A stretch of DNA of 64,000 nucleotides. It comes from an uncultured Eubacteriales bacterium. Its GTDB lineage: Bacteria > Bacillota > Clostridia > Oscillospirales > Acutalibacteraceae. The notes beneath the pieces are model-generated. The model did not search any database, had not been told where the DNA came from, and saw only the letters and a list, made by a program, of their open reading frames with translations. How positions within the stretch are numbered: position 1 is the first letter of the stretch; each line of letters starts with the position of its first letter. This document shows positions 51,837 to 61,370 of the stretch, in pieces. The stretch is taken from contig ONLA01000001.1 in assembly GCA_900318495.1 (NCBI GenBank), forward strand, positions 62,001-126,000, given 5' to 3'. The position numbers were made by a program, and so were the translations under genes.

Positions 51837-51898
51837 AATCATTTTACCTTAATAGCTTTTAAATGTCAAGGAAATTTGTAATAAATTACCAATCAAAA

Positions 51899-51930
51899 AG
51901 GCAGAAGATGTAACAAAACACCTTCTGCCT
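51899..51930. terminator. Bidirectional terminator between macrodomain gene and V-ATPase operon
   Basis: A nine-base-pair stem (51899-51907 with 51922-51930) has GTTTTTTATT after it on the plus strand and TTTTTGATT on the minus strand. It ends both the macrodomain transcript and the V-ATPase operon. Confidence 0.88.
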
Positions 51931-51935
51931 GTTTT

Positions 51936-52568
51936 TTATTGCTGTTCGCTGTCTCTCAATTTTTTGCGTTTAATAACCTTCAGACGGCTGAATTCCTCTC
52001 TGTCCTTTTCGTCGAGCGCGTCGGTAATAAACTTAACCGTTTCCTCAAACCTCGGAATCATTATGTTTTTCAGCGCGTTTGCGCGTTTTTGCGTTTTCTT
52101 GATAGAAACGGCAAGGCGGTAAACACTGTTCTCAATTTCCGCAAGCTCAACGGTAAGGTTTTTTACCTTAGTGAAAAGAATAAACGCTTTATCCACAGCG
52201 GAATTGGTAGTTCTTGTTCCGTAGTGCAAATAGTTATAGACATCGCTTTCATCCATTGTGAGAATAGGAATCTCAACGCCCATAACGCTGCGCGAATCAA
52301 GATGCAGCCCGTTTTCAATCGGCACGGCGTTTGAAATATCCTCACAAAAGCCGTTGCTTATGTTGGCGGTTTGCAGCGCTATATACGCTTCTTCATAAGC
52401 TCCGTCAATTTTTTGCTGAATAGCGTTGGCGTGTTCAATAAGCGTCATCATCTCACGAATAAGAATATTACGCTTTCTGTCGAGAAGCTCATAGCCGTTT
52501 TTGGCAAGCGCGAGAGACTTTTTTGTATTCATAAGATTGCCCTTGGTGGGCACTGCCTGTACAGCCAT
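51936..52568 (-). CDS. ntpD: V-type ATPase subunit D
   Basis: Subunit D is the long coiled-coil central shaft that turns within the A3B3 head. The 210-residue protein begins VPTKGNLMNTKKSLALAKNG and has the C-terminal coiled coil RLAVSIKKTQKRANALKNIMIPRFEETVKFI, both typical of the family. It is the last gene of the operon, 11 bases after subunit B. Confidence 0.94.
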   Translation of the reverse strand: MAVQAVPTKGNLMNTKKSLALAKNGYELLDRKRNILIREMMTLIEHANAIQQKIDGAYEEAYIALQTANISNGFCEDISNAVPIENGLHLDSRSVMGVEIPILTMDESDVYNYLHYGTRTTNSAVDKAFILFTKVKNLTVELAEIENSVYRLAVSIKKTQKRANALKNIMIPRFEETVKFITDALDEKDREEFSRLKVIKRKKLRDSEQQ

Positions 52569-52579
52569 TACGACACCCC

Positions 52580-53953
52580 TCAGCCCTTGTAATAAACGTC
52601 GAGCACCGCGTCGTCAACACGGTCAAGCTCTTCTCTCGGCAAGGTGGAAAGAAGCTCCCAGCCGAGGTCAAGGCTCTGTTCAATGCTTCGGTTTTCGGTA
52701 AAGCCCTGGTTAACAAATCTTGACTCAAACAGCCTTCCGAACTCGATGTACTTTTTATCTATCGGTGAAAGCTCCTCCTCGCCGATAACCGACGCAAGCG
52801 CTCTCGCGTCAATAACCTTTGCGTAAGAAGCAAAAAGCTGATTGGCAAGAGCCTGATGATCTCCGCGTGTGTAGCCCTCGCCTATGCCGTCCTTCATCAA
52901 ACGTGAAAGCGAAGGGAGAACGCTTACGGGCGGATAAAAGCCCTGTCCCTGAAGCGCTCTGTCAAGCACAATCTGTCCCTCGGTGATGTAGCCTGTAAGG
53001 TCGGGAATCGGATGGGTGATATCATCGTTGGGCATAGTAAGAATCGGTATCTGAGTAACCGAACCGGGATGACCTTTAATCATCCCCGCTCTTTCATAAA
53101 GAGAAGCGAGGTCGGAATAAAGATAACCCGGATAGCCTTTTCTGCCCGGAATCTCTCCCTTGGATGACGAGAACTCACGCAATGCCTCGGCATATGAGGT
53201 CATATCCGTCATAATTACAAGGATGTGCATATCAAGCTCAAACGCGAGATACTCGGCGATTGTAAGAGCACAGCGCGGAGTAAGCGTACGCTCGATAATC
53301 GGGTCGTTGCTGAGGTTTAACAGCATTACAACCCTTGAAAGCACTCCGCTTTCCTCAAAGCTTTTGCGGAAATATTCAGCTACGTCCTTTTGAACACCCA
53401 TTGCCGCGAACACAACGCCGAAGTTTGTGCTGTCGGCTCCGCTGATTTTTGCCTGACGAACAATCTGAACGGCAAGGTCGTTGTGGCTCATACCCGAGCC
53501 TGAGAAAATCGGAAGCTTTTGGCCTCTGATTAATGTCATAAGGGTATCAATTGATGAAATACCCGTATTAATGTAGTTTTTAGGATAAACTCTTGAAACA
53601 GGGTTTATCGGTGTGCCGTTGATGTTTTCCTTCTTTTGAGGGAAAATATCGCCGAGACCGTCAATAGGTCTGCCGGCGCCGTCAAGCACCCTGCCGATGA
53701 TTTCGGGTGAAAGCGGCATTTCCATCGGGTGACCTGTAAGGCGAGTGCGGGTGTTTTTCAGACTGATTCGTCTTGTGCCCTCAAACACCTGAACTACAAT
53801 TTTTTCGCCTTCAATCTGTACCACACGTCCCTGGCGCACGGTACCGTTTTCGAGCTTTATGTCTACGATTTCTTCGTTGGAAACGCCCTTCACGCCGTCC
53901 ATTACAATCAGCGATCCGTTGATTTCTTTTACGCCTACATAATCTATAATCAA
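52580..53953 (-). CDS. ntpB: V-type ATPase subunit B
   Basis: Subunit B is the non-catalytic nucleotide-site subunit of the A3B3 head. The 457 residues include [11 protein letters not shown], the region [47 protein letters not shown], which lacks a true Walker A lysine motif as expected, and [28 protein letters not shown]. It lies between subunits A and D. Confidence 0.96.
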   Translation of the reverse strand: MIIDYVGVKEINGSLIVMDGVKGVSNEEIVDIKLENGTVRQGRVVQIEGEKIVVQVFEGTRRISLKNTRTRLTGHPMEMPLSPEIIGRVLDGAGRPIDGLGDIFPQKKENINGTPINPVSRVYPKNYINTGISSIDTLMTLIRGQKLPIFSGSGMSHNDLAVQIVRQAKISGADSTNFGVVFAAMGVQKDVAEYFRKSFEESGVLSRVVMLLNLSNDPIIERTLTPRCALTIAEYLAFELDMHILVIMTDMTSYAEALREFSSSKGEIPGRKGYPGYLYSDLASLYERAGMIKGHPGSVTQIPILTMPNDDITHPIPDLTGYITEGQIVLDRALQGQGFYPPVSVLPSLSRLMKDGIGEGYTRGDHQALANQLFASYAKVIDARALASVIGEEELSPIDKKYIEFGRLFESRFVNQGFTENRSIEQSLDLGWELLSTLPREELDRVDDAVLDVYYKG

Positions 53954-53965
53954 TGCGTTTCCTCC

Positions 53966-55726
53966 TTACTTTAATAACTCGCCGAGCTTTTCGTCAATTT
54001 CGGTAATGTAACCGTCAAACATATCAAGCCGGCTGTTGGGAATATCATACTTCATCTTGGTCAGTTTATCGAAAAGACCGAGCTTTATAATTTTTGATAT
54101 CGGAATCTCGCGCGCGACAACCTCTTTTGCCTTTTCGTGGAGGTGCAAAATCACCTTCATCATAAGCTTTTGCTTTTCAAGCGGAACATAAGTATCCTCG
54201 GCGTGGAAAGCGTTTTGCTGCAGGAAGCCTACGCGGATTGCCCTTGCGGTTTCAATTACAAGCTTTTGGTCATCGGGAAGAACGTCTGAACCAATCAGCT
54301 TTACAATCTCCATCAGCGAATTTTCCTCCTGAAGAAGCGCGCTGACGCGGTTTCTGTATTCGACAAAATCGTCGCCGAGGTTTTCTCTGAACCACGGGTC
54401 AAGATCGTTAAAGTATTCGCTGTAGCTGTCCATCCAGTTAATTGCGGGATAGTGTCTTGCGTAAGCGAGAGCTTTGTCAAGCGCCCAGAAAACGCGCGTA
54501 AAGCGCTTTGTGTTCTGGGTTACCGGCTCAGAAAAGTCCGAGCCCTGCGGCGATACGGCGCCGATGAGCGTTACCGAGCCTTCTCCTCCGCTGAGCACGT
54601 CCGCTCTGCCGCCGCGCTCATAGAATTCCGCAAGACGCGAAGGCAGATACGCGGGGAAGCCCTCCTCTGCCGGCATTTCCTCAAGACGACCGGAAATCTC
54701 ACGCAACGCCTCCGCCCAACGTGAAGTTGAGTCTGCCATCATCGCAACATGATAGCCCATATCACGGTAATATTCGGCAAGGGTAATGCCTGTGTATATT
54801 GACGCCTCACGAGCGGCAACAGGCATATTTGAAGTATTGGCGATAAGAACGGTTCTGTCGGTCATAGGGCGGTTGGACTTAGGGTCGATAAGCTCGGAAA
54901 ATTCGTCGAGAACCTGGCTCATTTCGTTTCCGCGCTCACCGCAGCCTACATAAATGATAATGTCAGCGTCGCACCATTTCGCGAGCTGGTGCTGGTTCAT
55001 TGTTTTTCCTGTGCCGAAGCCGCCGGGAATCGCGGCGGTGCCGCCCTTGGCAATCGGAAACAGGGTGTCCATTACACGCTGTCCGGTAATGAGCGGAATT
55101 GAAGGAGTAAGACGCTGCTTTACAGGTCTTGAAGTTCTGATTGGCCACTGCTGGCAAAGCTTTAATTCGTGACATTCGCCGAGGCTGTCCTCGATAACCG
55201 CAACGGTGTCAAAAAGCTTATATTCACCGTCCGGCTTAACCTGCTTTATCACACCCGAAAGCTCGGGAGGAACCATAAGACGGTGTTCAATAATCGGAGT
55301 TTCGGGAAGTGTGGCGTATATCTGTCCGCCTTCAAGCTTATCGCCCGGCTTAACGGTCATTGTTACGTACCAAAGCTTTTCGGTGTCAAGCGAAGTAACG
55401 GACGCGCCTCTGCTGATAAAGGCACCCGACTGTTCTTCAATTGCCTTAAGAGGACGTTCAATACCGTCAAAGATATTATCAAGAATTCCGGGTCCGAGAA
55501 GCACGTTCATCGGCGCTCCGGTACCGGTAACAGGGTCGCCGGGCTTTAATCCTGTTGTTTCCTCATACACCTGAATGGTCGTTTGCCTGTCGGTTATTCC
55601 GATAACCTCACCGACAAGATTCTGCTTTCCGACATGAACCATCTCCATCATCTCAAAGCAGTCGGCGTTTTTCACGGTGACAACAGGACCGTTGATTCCG
55701 TAAATTACATTGTTATTCATATTCAT
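53966..55726 (-). CDS. ntpA: V-type ATPase catalytic subunit A
   Basis: Subunit A hydrolyses ATP in the V1 head. The 586-residue protein has the catalytic P-loop GGFGTGKT near residues 232-239, the extra V/A-type non-homologous region before it (about 115-185, TVKPGDKLEGGQIYATLPET), the catalytic glutamate in GERGNEMSQVLDEF and MADSTSRWAEALREISGRLEEMPAEEG-type sequence. Position and length are normal. Confidence 0.97.
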   Translation of the reverse strand: MNMNNNVIYGINGPVVTVKNADCFEMMEMVHVGKQNLVGEVIGITDRQTTIQVYEETTGLKPGDPVTGTGAPMNVLLGPGILDNIFDGIERPLKAIEEQSGAFISRGASVTSLDTEKLWYVTMTVKPGDKLEGGQIYATLPETPIIEHRLMVPPELSGVIKQVKPDGEYKLFDTVAVIEDSLGECHELKLCQQWPIRTSRPVKQRLTPSIPLITGQRVMDTLFPIAKGGTAAIPGGFGTGKTMNQHQLAKWCDADIIIYVGCGERGNEMSQVLDEFSELIDPKSNRPMTDRTVLIANTSNMPVAAREASIYTGITLAEYYRDMGYHVAMMADSTSRWAEALREISGRLEEMPAEEGFPAYLPSRLAEFYERGGRADVLSGGEGSVTLIGAVSPQGSDFSEPVTQNTKRFTRVFWALDKALAYARHYPAINWMDSYSEYFNDLDPWFRENLGDDFVEYRNRVSALLQEENSLMEIVKLIGSDVLPDDQKLVIETARAIRVGFLQQNAFHAEDTYVPLEKQKLMMKVILHLHEKAKEVVAREIPISKIIKLGLFDKLTKMKYDIPNSRLDMFDGYITEIDEKLGELLK

Positions 55727-55748
55727 TCACTCTTTCGGTTAAGAAGGT

Positions 55749-56339
55749 TCAAAGTACTGACAGCCCGGCATTTTCTACAAACCATCCGCGCTGCGCTTCA
55801 AGCTTTGTGTCGAGCGTTTCGTCCGCAATAATTCCCATACTTTCGCAATAGCCCTTTAAGCCGCCTATTTTGATGGTTTTGTCCTCTTTAACTTCAACGC
55901 TGCCGTCAAAGTATGCTTTAAGACTGTCCGCGGCTCCGAGGTCACGTTCGTTTAAAAACAGCACGCAATCCCTGCTTCCGAACAGCTCAGCCACTTCTTT
56001 AGCGCTGTTTTTCAGCTTTTCGGAATACTCCGCTGTTTTTGTGTAACTGTTAAGCTTTTCCGCGGCAAGGCTGAATACCTCTTCGGTCATTTTTGAGCGT
56101 TCGATAAAAAGCTTTTTCTGACCTTCCTGGGTTTTGGACGCGAGCATAGCTGTGCGGCGGTTGTGCGTTTCGTATAGCTTATCCTTTTTCAGACGCTCGC
56201 TGTCGCGCTTAGCTTTTTCCTCAGCTTCCTTCAGACGTTCGGTTTTAAGCTGTCTGACCTCACTCTCCATAGCTGTTTTTTGAGCGTTTGCGTACTTCTT
56301 AATCGCCTTTAAAAAATTATCTGTTTTATTTTCTGGCAT
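55749..56339 (-). CDS. ntpE: V-type ATPase subunit E
   Basis: Subunit E forms the peripheral stator stalk with subunit G/H. The 196-residue protein has a long charged N-terminal coiled coil (KTAMESEVRQLKTERLKEAE) and a smaller alpha/beta C-terminal domain (KTIKIGGLKGYCESMGIIAD). It lies between subunits F and A. Sequence identity in this family is low, so identification rests partly on context. Confidence 0.85.
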   Translation of the reverse strand: MPENKTDNFLKAIKKYANAQKTAMESEVRQLKTERLKEAEEKAKRDSERLKKDKLYETHNRRTAMLASKTQEGQKKLFIERSKMTEEVFSLAAEKLNSYTKTAEYSEKLKNSAKEVAELFGSRDCVLFLNERDLGAADSLKAYFDGSVEVKEDKTIKIGGLKGYCESMGIIADETLDTKLEAQRGWFVENAGLSVL

Positions 56340-56369
56340 ATGTTTACCTCTCAGCTTTAGTGATAATGC

Positions 56370-56678
56370 TTAAAGCTTAACGCCGATTGCGTCCTGAACA
56401 TACTTTGTTATGCTGTCCTTGGTGCGTCCGTTGCCGTGACGGTCGGGTATTTCGACAATCAAAGGCTTTTTGCGGTTAAGCTTGAGGTCATATACGATGT
56501 CGGGACACAGGGATACAAGCTTTTCCGTCATCAGAATAACGGCTACATCCTCGCGTTCAATTGCATGCATAAGCTCACGTCTGACCTCATCTTCCTCATG
56601 AACAACCACGCCGTCTATTCCGGCAAAACGCATACCCATTTTTGTATCAACATTATCACTTATCAAAAAGAATTTCAT
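56370..56678 (-). CDS. ntpF: V-type ATPase subunit F
   Basis: Subunit F sits on the central shaft with D. The 102-residue protein shows MKFFLISDNVDTKMGMRFAG, VAVILMTEKLVSLCPDIV and KPLIVEIPDRHGNGRTKDSI, all typical. The ATG at 56678 with AAGGATC upstream is the start; the frame to 56768 overlaps subunit K and is not expected to be used. Confidence 0.93.
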   Translation of the reverse strand: MKFFLISDNVDTKMGMRFAGIDGVVVHEEDEVRRELMHAIEREDVAVILMTEKLVSLCPDIVYDLKLNRKKPLIVEIPDRHGNGRTKDSITKYVQDAIGVKL

Positions 56679-56700
56679 AATACTGATCCTTCGGGAATTT

Positions 56701-57132
56701 TTATCTTGCGAAAATGAGCAGGATAGAAACCAGCATACCGTAAATGGCGATACCTTCGCCAAGTACAACGAAGATGATTGCCTTACCGAAAGCCTTGGGA
56801 TCTTCGCTTGTAGCGCCGATAGCGGCAGGAGCAGCGTTGCCTACGGCAATACCGCCGCCGACGCAGGCGATACCGGTTGAAAGAGCCGCGCCGAGGTAGG
56901 CAAGTCCGTCAGCCATGGTTGAAGAAGCCGCGGCGCCGGAGTCGCCTGTAGCGGCGCTGGCAACGATAGGACAAATAAGGCAGATTACAAATACAGCCGC
57001 AAATGAAAAAATCTGCATAAGAACGGACTGCTTTTTACTTTTTCCCTTTTCAAACATCTTTACGGCAATAATAGCTGATGCTGCCAAAAATACAACGGGT
57101 AACGCTAACATTAAACAATTAAATAAAAACAT
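56701..57132 (-). CDS. ntpK: V-type ATPase proteolipid subunit K
   Basis: Subunit K makes the membrane rotor ring. The 143-residue protein has two N-terminal hydrophobic segments (about 3-25 and 38-61) and a glycine-rich helical hairpin (about 70-142: YLGAALSTGIACVGGGIAVG, then AIIFVVLGEGIAIYGMLVSI). The glutamate in GEGIAIYG is the likely ion carrier. By comparison with sodium-type c-rings, I see glycine at both the glutamine position of the first hairpin helix and the Ser/Thr position after the glutamate. This hints at proton coupling but does not prove it. Confidence 0.93.
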   Translation of the reverse strand: MFLFNCLMLALPVVFLAASAIIAVKMFEKGKSKKQSVLMQIFSFAAVFVICLICPIVASAATGDSGAAASSTMADGLAYLGAALSTGIACVGGGIAVGNAAPAAIGATSEDPKAFGKAIIFVVLGEGIAIYGMLVSILLIFAR

Positions 57133-57149
57133 AATAGTACCTCCACAAT

Positions 57150-59081
57150 TTAAACTTTATTTAACTTTACGGGTTCAAAGGCTCTGCCCTCTCCCGAATA
57201 AAAACGGCTGAACATTTCGTAATACTCAAGACGCAAAACCTGAATTGCAACAAGCAGCGCTTCGAGAACCATAACAAAGGCATTGCCGAACACTACAACA
57301 GGCCAGTAAGCTACCGGTCCGGCTGTGTCCGCCAAAACGAACACTACCATCATCATTCCCGCGTGTACAAGTACAAACGCGCCGACTCTCAAAAAGCTGA
57401 CGGTATTTGTAACATATTCAAGCAAAACCATAATTGATTCGATAAAATGCTCCAGAATGTAGCTGCCCCAGCTTTCGGGCTTCCAGTCCGGGCTGCGGGT
57501 GATTAAGCCGCCCAGCGGTTCTTCAAAGAAGATAAGCAAAAACGGAATTACAATAAGACCGATGATGTACGGAAGGTTAAACACCTTCCAGTTCAGCAGC
57601 AGCTGAGCGACCATACCGAACACTAAAGCGGAATAAAAGATTATTCCGGCGATTCCGTTTGAGCTGAACAGCGCGCGACCGATGTTTCCCTGCTTAATTG
57701 AGCTATATACATTAAGAAACATTGCGGTAATTACAAGGAATATTCCGATTGCAACGGCGGCAAGAAGAATGGTAATAATAGATCCCGACGTCATAACTTC
57801 TATCGGTTTTTCTTTAAATCCGAGCGCAAAATACATCGGGTCGAGCAAATGCTCAAAGCCGAACACGCTGCCGAACACAAGTCCGAAGCAAGCCGAGGAT
57901 ATTCCGCAGGGAGCCAAAACCTTGCCGATTTTCATACCCTTTAGCTTCCACATCAAAATTCCGACAATCGACAGGCATATTCCCTGCCCCACATCGGCAA
58001 ACATTATGCCGAATATAATGATGTATGTTATCGCTATAAACAGCGACGGATCGATTTCATTGTATTTCGGAACGCCGTACATTTCAGTGTAAAACTCAAA
58101 CGGTCGCGCCAAAAAACAGTTTTTGAGCTTCACCGGGGGATGCTTGTCAAGCTCGTCCTTTGCGTTTGAAAAATCAAGCTCAATGCTTTTAATTTTTTTA
58201 AGCCTGCGTTTCAGTTGCTTCTTATTTTCCGTGGGAATCCAGCCGACAATAATAAAGCTGTTGTTGTGCTGCAGTGCTTTGCTGCGGATTCCGGCGTAAA
58301 GGTAAAGCTCCTCAAGCTTTGAAAGATAACGGGTAATTCGCTCGTTGTTTTCGTCGAGGTATTTGTCAAGATTGTACTGCGCGGTCTTGACCTCCTTTTC
58401 AAGCAACGGAATTTGTTTCTCATACTCCTTTATCTTTTCGCTTGGAGTTTCATCCTCGCCCACCAAATCGGTAGGCTCAAAATACAAGCCTTCAAAGATT
58501 TTGTCAATCTCCTCAACCTGTTCCTTTGGGGCAAAATACACGCCCCAGCTGTGCGTTTTGTCCTCGGTACACACGGCAAAGTCAACATAATCATTGTCCT
58601 TGTACGCTTCCAGCTTTTGTAAGCTGTCTTTGGGCAGCTTGCCGAAGCGCGCCTTCATATACCTCATGCTCAAAACCTTTTCAATTTCCACGTCAAGTCC
58701 CGAAAAATGCCGCGCGATACTCAGGTTTTGCTTTGCCTGTTCAAGCTGCGCCGCGGTTGTTTCACGCTTATCAATAAGCGCGTCAATGTCGGCGGTAGCA
58801 GCCGCGGAAAAGCTTTCCAGCTCCTCCAAAGAGGGACTGAAATCGCTGACGTCTTTCAGGGGAAAGCTTCGCTTTGTTTGATTTAGTGAAGATTTGAGCA
58901 TTGTCAGAGGTTCAGCATAGCTGTTTTTTGTTTGCAGATGTGTAAAATCCATTACATCGGAGTAGAAATTTGTAACCTCGTCGGGATGGAACACACCTGA
59001 TTCACCAAGTACCGTGATTGCCTCGTCGATGTGTTCCATCAAACCGATTACGTTCACGGCCTGCATTGATGATACTGCCAA
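57150..59081 (-). CDS. ntpI: V-type ATPase subunit I (a-subunit)
   Basis: Subunit I forms the stator half-channels next to the K ring. The 643-residue protein has a cytosolic N-terminal half with coiled coils (about 85-120 and 215-265) and a membrane half from about 340 with about seven helices. The essential arginine is in VTNTVSFLRVGAFVLVHAG near residue 565. GEGRAFEPVKL ends the protein. It lies between subunits C and K. Confidence 0.95.
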   Translation of the reverse strand: MAVSSMQAVNVIGLMEHIDEAITVLGESGVFHPDEVTNFYSDVMDFTHLQTKNSYAEPLTMLKSSLNQTKRSFPLKDVSDFSPSLEELESFSAAATADIDALIDKRETTAAQLEQAKQNLSIARHFSGLDVEIEKVLSMRYMKARFGKLPKDSLQKLEAYKDNDYVDFAVCTEDKTHSWGVYFAPKEQVEEIDKIFEGLYFEPTDLVGEDETPSEKIKEYEKQIPLLEKEVKTAQYNLDKYLDENNERITRYLSKLEELYLYAGIRSKALQHNNSFIIVGWIPTENKKQLKRRLKKIKSIELDFSNAKDELDKHPPVKLKNCFLARPFEFYTEMYGVPKYNEIDPSLFIAITYIIIFGIMFADVGQGICLSIVGILMWKLKGMKIGKVLAPCGISSACFGLVFGSVFGFEHLLDPMYFALGFKEKPIEVMTSGSIITILLAAVAIGIFLVITAMFLNVYSSIKQGNIGRALFSSNGIAGIIFYSALVFGMVAQLLLNWKVFNLPYIIGLIVIPFLLIFFEEPLGGLITRSPDWKPESWGSYILEHFIESIMVLLEYVTNTVSFLRVGAFVLVHAGMMMVVFVLADTAGPVAYWPVVVFGNAFVMVLEALLVAIQVLRLEYYEMFSRFYSGEGRAFEPVKLNKV

Positions 59082-59104
59082 ATATATTCACCTCTTTATT
59101 AAAG

Positions 59105-60139
59105 TCAATGAATAATCAATGACCTGATTGTTTTTTGATCGAGCTGATAACGGATTCCTTCAATTGCGGCGATAACGTTCATCAGCTCGGTTTCGGACAG
59201 AAACATAAACGAAATCATTACAACAGACGGATTATTGGAAAAATGAATATTTTTCCTTGCCAGCCGGTACTCAATACGCGGACGAATGTCGCTTGCGTGA
59301 GTGTAGCCTATTTTTCCGATCATTCTGCCGCAGCCTGTGCTCTGCATTATCTGAAACACCTCTGCGGATGACTTTGCCTCACACATCCTGTCAATCAGCC
59401 TTGGGCTGAGCGAGCTGTATTCGGGCAGCATATTGGCTTTAATTACCTCCGGAGGCAGATTATAATACTTTTTCAATCTCAGAATCCTTGAAAAAATACT
59501 GTAATCGTTTATTGTGCGGAACATTGTCAGCAGTTCGCTGCGTTCGCTTCGCTTGGTTTTATTCTGAATCAAATCCAGCATATGACCGAAAATGAAGTTA
59601 TAAAGCTTGTTTTCAATATCGGAAACAGGCAGTCTGCCTTTGGCGTCCGGCTTGTAAACCTTTAGAATGTCATAATATGAGGTGCGACTGAGCGCAATCA
59701 GAAATTCATCGTAATCGGCGGCGTTTGCCATTTTATTTACGTCAAGCTTTGTGTGCTTGGAAAGAAAAGCCGGAAACTCAAAGATAAACTTATCGGTTGA
59801 GTTTGCGTTTAAAAGCACCAAAAACCTGATTATTTGCTCAACCTCGGTTTTTTCGACATAAAAACTTGAAAAGCCGGAGCTCAATACGGAGTCATACCGG
59901 CAAAGAGAATCGAATTCATCAAAAAGATGCTGTCTGAGCAGCTGCTCGAGCCTTCCTCTGTGAACATCACGTTCGTTCACCTCCGACAAAACCGACGCGT
60001 AGTGTGTGTGTGATTTGAGATAAACCATTACCTCGGCAACACTTTGACAGGCAAGAATATTTGAATAATCGCGGTCGGTCAAAAACTTACCGAACTTTGC
60101 CCTTGCCTTTGCCAGGACGGCGAAGGTTGTTGTGGACAT
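59105..60139 (-). CDS. ntpC: V-type ATPase subunit C
   Basis: Subunit C (equivalent to eukaryotic d) connects the shaft to the rotor ring. The 344-residue protein is almost entirely helical, beginning FAVLAKARAKFGKFLTDRDYS and containing three similar helical modules with LEQLLRQHLFDEFDSLCRY, EQIIRFLVLLNANS and DVRPRIEYRLARKN-like DIRPRIEYRLARKN. It lies between subunit H/G and subunit I; this order (H-C-I-K-F-E-A-B-D) differs from the more common I-K-E-C-F-A-B-D. Confidence 0.9.
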   Translation of the reverse strand: MSTTTFAVLAKARAKFGKFLTDRDYSNILACQSVAEVMVYLKSHTHYASVLSEVNERDVHRGRLEQLLRQHLFDEFDSLCRYDSVLSSGFSSFYVEKTEVEQIIRFLVLLNANSTDKFIFEFPAFLSKHTKLDVNKMANAADYDEFLIALSRTSYYDILKVYKPDAKGRLPVSDIENKLYNFIFGHMLDLIQNKTKRSERSELLTMFRTINDYSIFSRILRLKKYYNLPPEVIKANMLPEYSSLSPRLIDRMCEAKSSAEVFQIMQSTGCGRMIGKIGYTHASDIRPRIEYRLARKNIHFSNNPSVVMISFMFLSETELMNVIAAIEGIRYQLDQKTIRSLIIH

Positions 60140-60155
60140 ACAATCACCTCCTTTG

Positions 60156-60464
60156 TCAGCTTACAACGCGGCTGACAATTTCGTCCACCCACCTGTCGCG
60201 GTTTTGCTCGTAGTCGGACTTTAGCTTAATTAAGGCGGATTCCTGCTTGGCGGCGACATTTTTCAGCTTTCTGTCAGTTCGCTTTTCAAGATAAGCGTCG
60301 CTTTTGGCAATTTCCTCACGCGCCTCATCCATATATTTTTGATAAATAGCCTCCGCTTCCTTTTCAATCTGCTTTTTTTCTTCTTCGGCGGCATTCCGGT
60401 TGGCTTCTTCAAGCGCCTTCGCCTCGTTGTCCGCCTCTACAATTCTTTTTATCATATTCTGCAT
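60156..60464 (-). CDS. V-type ATPase subunit G/H (stator coiled coil)
   Basis: This 102-residue highly charged protein is one long coiled coil (IKRIVEADNEAKALEEANRN, KQIEKEAEAIYQKYMDEARE), as expected for the small stator stalk subunit pairing with E. The ATG at 60464 lies eight bases after GGAGG; a longer frame to 60551 reads through the leader without support. It is the first gene of the operon. Identification depends on context more than on sequence. Confidence 0.82.
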   Translation of the reverse strand: MQNMIKRIVEADNEAKALEEANRNAAEEEKKQIEKEAEAIYQKYMDEAREEIAKSDAYLEKRTDRKLKNVAAKQESALIKLKSDYEQNRDRWVDEIVSRVVS

Positions 60465-60550
60465 ATCATTCACCTCCGATTTACCGGATTGGATAGAAGG
60501 TTGTTTTATGCTTTTACGATAAAGCCTATAGCTTTTGCCTGTGTTTAACA

Positions 60551-60614
60551 TAAAAACAACCGGTTAATTAAATTGCCGAAAGCTCAAAACAGCTTAAAGC
60601 AATCCAATTAACCG
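60551..60614 (-). terminator. Hairpin at the start of the V-ATPase transcript (possible attenuator)
   Basis: The arms 60561-60576 and 60599-60614 pair at 14 of 16 positions, with an inner AAGCT/AGCTT stem, and are followed on the minus strand by GGTTGTTTTTATG. It may terminate the upstream AlkZ-related transcript. It also lies just downstream of the promoter at 60621-60649, so it would form at the very 5' end of the V-ATPase mRNA. Confidence 0.6.
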
Positions 60615-60620
60615 TCCACT

Positions 60621-60649
60621 ATATTACCACATTTTTCTGATTTTTGCAA
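60621..60649 (-). promoter_or_regulatory. Promoter of the V-ATPase operon
   Basis: TTGCAA (60649-60644), a 17-base spacer and TAATAT (60626-60621) lie on the minus strand, about 150 bases before the first ATG. Confidence 0.75.
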
Positions 60650-60663
60650 TACCGACAACAATA

Positions 60664-61344
60664 TTAGCCAATAAATTTTTTAATCCTGTTTAAATTCTCT
60701 CCGGGAAACAATTCTTCAAAATGCTTAAGTATTTTTTCATATGATTCAGCGGGAGCTTTGCTGTATACACCCTCGGTAAAGCTCCCTCCCATAAAGCTCT
60801 CGGGTGTAGAATATTCCGCGACGCCCCAGCCGTAACGGTTGCCTGATTTATCCCTCATATAAACAAAATCGCTGATTACAACATAGCACCGGTACTGAAG
60901 CCGTGAAATAATTGTTTCAAAGCCTTTGTTTCCTCCCTTGCGGTAATTACCGATGCTTTTGAGCTGCTTTGACAATACCGGAGAATTGGCTTCAACAAGC
61001 TCATACAGGACTTTATCGCGGTAAGCGGCGAGTCCGTCGTCGTACAGCGCGTCAAAATCGTAACCGTCGCGGCGGTAATTGGCAAGCTCACGGAACCATT
61101 CCGGACTGACATAACAGGCTTTTTTCTCAAAAAACTTGCCGTAAGCACAGCCTGTTTCCCTGATAACCGGTCCCTTCCACTCCCATGCGTTCCATACGCC
61201 GCTTTGGCTGTTGTACCAGCAGTTGGGACTAATGTGTTCCTCAACGGAAAAGCCCTCTATAGAATTTGAAAAGAAGGGCAGAAAACCGTATTCCCCAACA
61301 GCGTTTATTAAATCACTTTTTGAGTTGATTATAAAATTTTTCAC
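60664..61344 (-). CDS. AlkZ-related protein
   Basis: This 226-residue protein matches a clostridial family annotated as AlkZ-related (a winged-helix group named after a DNA glycosylase). Conserved parts as I know them are GFLPFFSNSIEGFSVEEH, WEWKGPVIRETGCAYGKFFE, NYRRDGYDFDALYDDGLA, GNYRKGGNKGFETII and YGWGVAEYSTPE. A glycosylase activity has not been shown for these short proteins to my knowledge. The start is a GTG at 61344 after GGGGAG. It follows the DUF3006 gene by 26 bases. Confidence 0.72.
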   Translation of the reverse strand: MKNFIINSKSDLINAVGEYGFLPFFSNSIEGFSVEEHISPNCWYNSQSGVWNAWEWKGPVIRETGCAYGKFFEKKACYVSPEWFRELANYRRDGYDFDALYDDGLAAYRDKVLYELVEANSPVLSKQLKSIGNYRKGGNKGFETIISRLQYRCYVVISDFVYMRDKSGNRYGWGVAEYSTPESFMGGSFTEGVYSKAPAESYEKILKHFEELFPGENLNRIKKFIG

Positions 61345-61370
61345 AACCGTTTCTCCCCTTCCTTTCGTTT

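Noticed and set aside
60465..60551. Longer form of the V-ATPase G/H subunit
   Set aside because: It adds an unrelated basic stretch encoded by the leader, while GGAGG is positioned correctly for the ATG at 60464.
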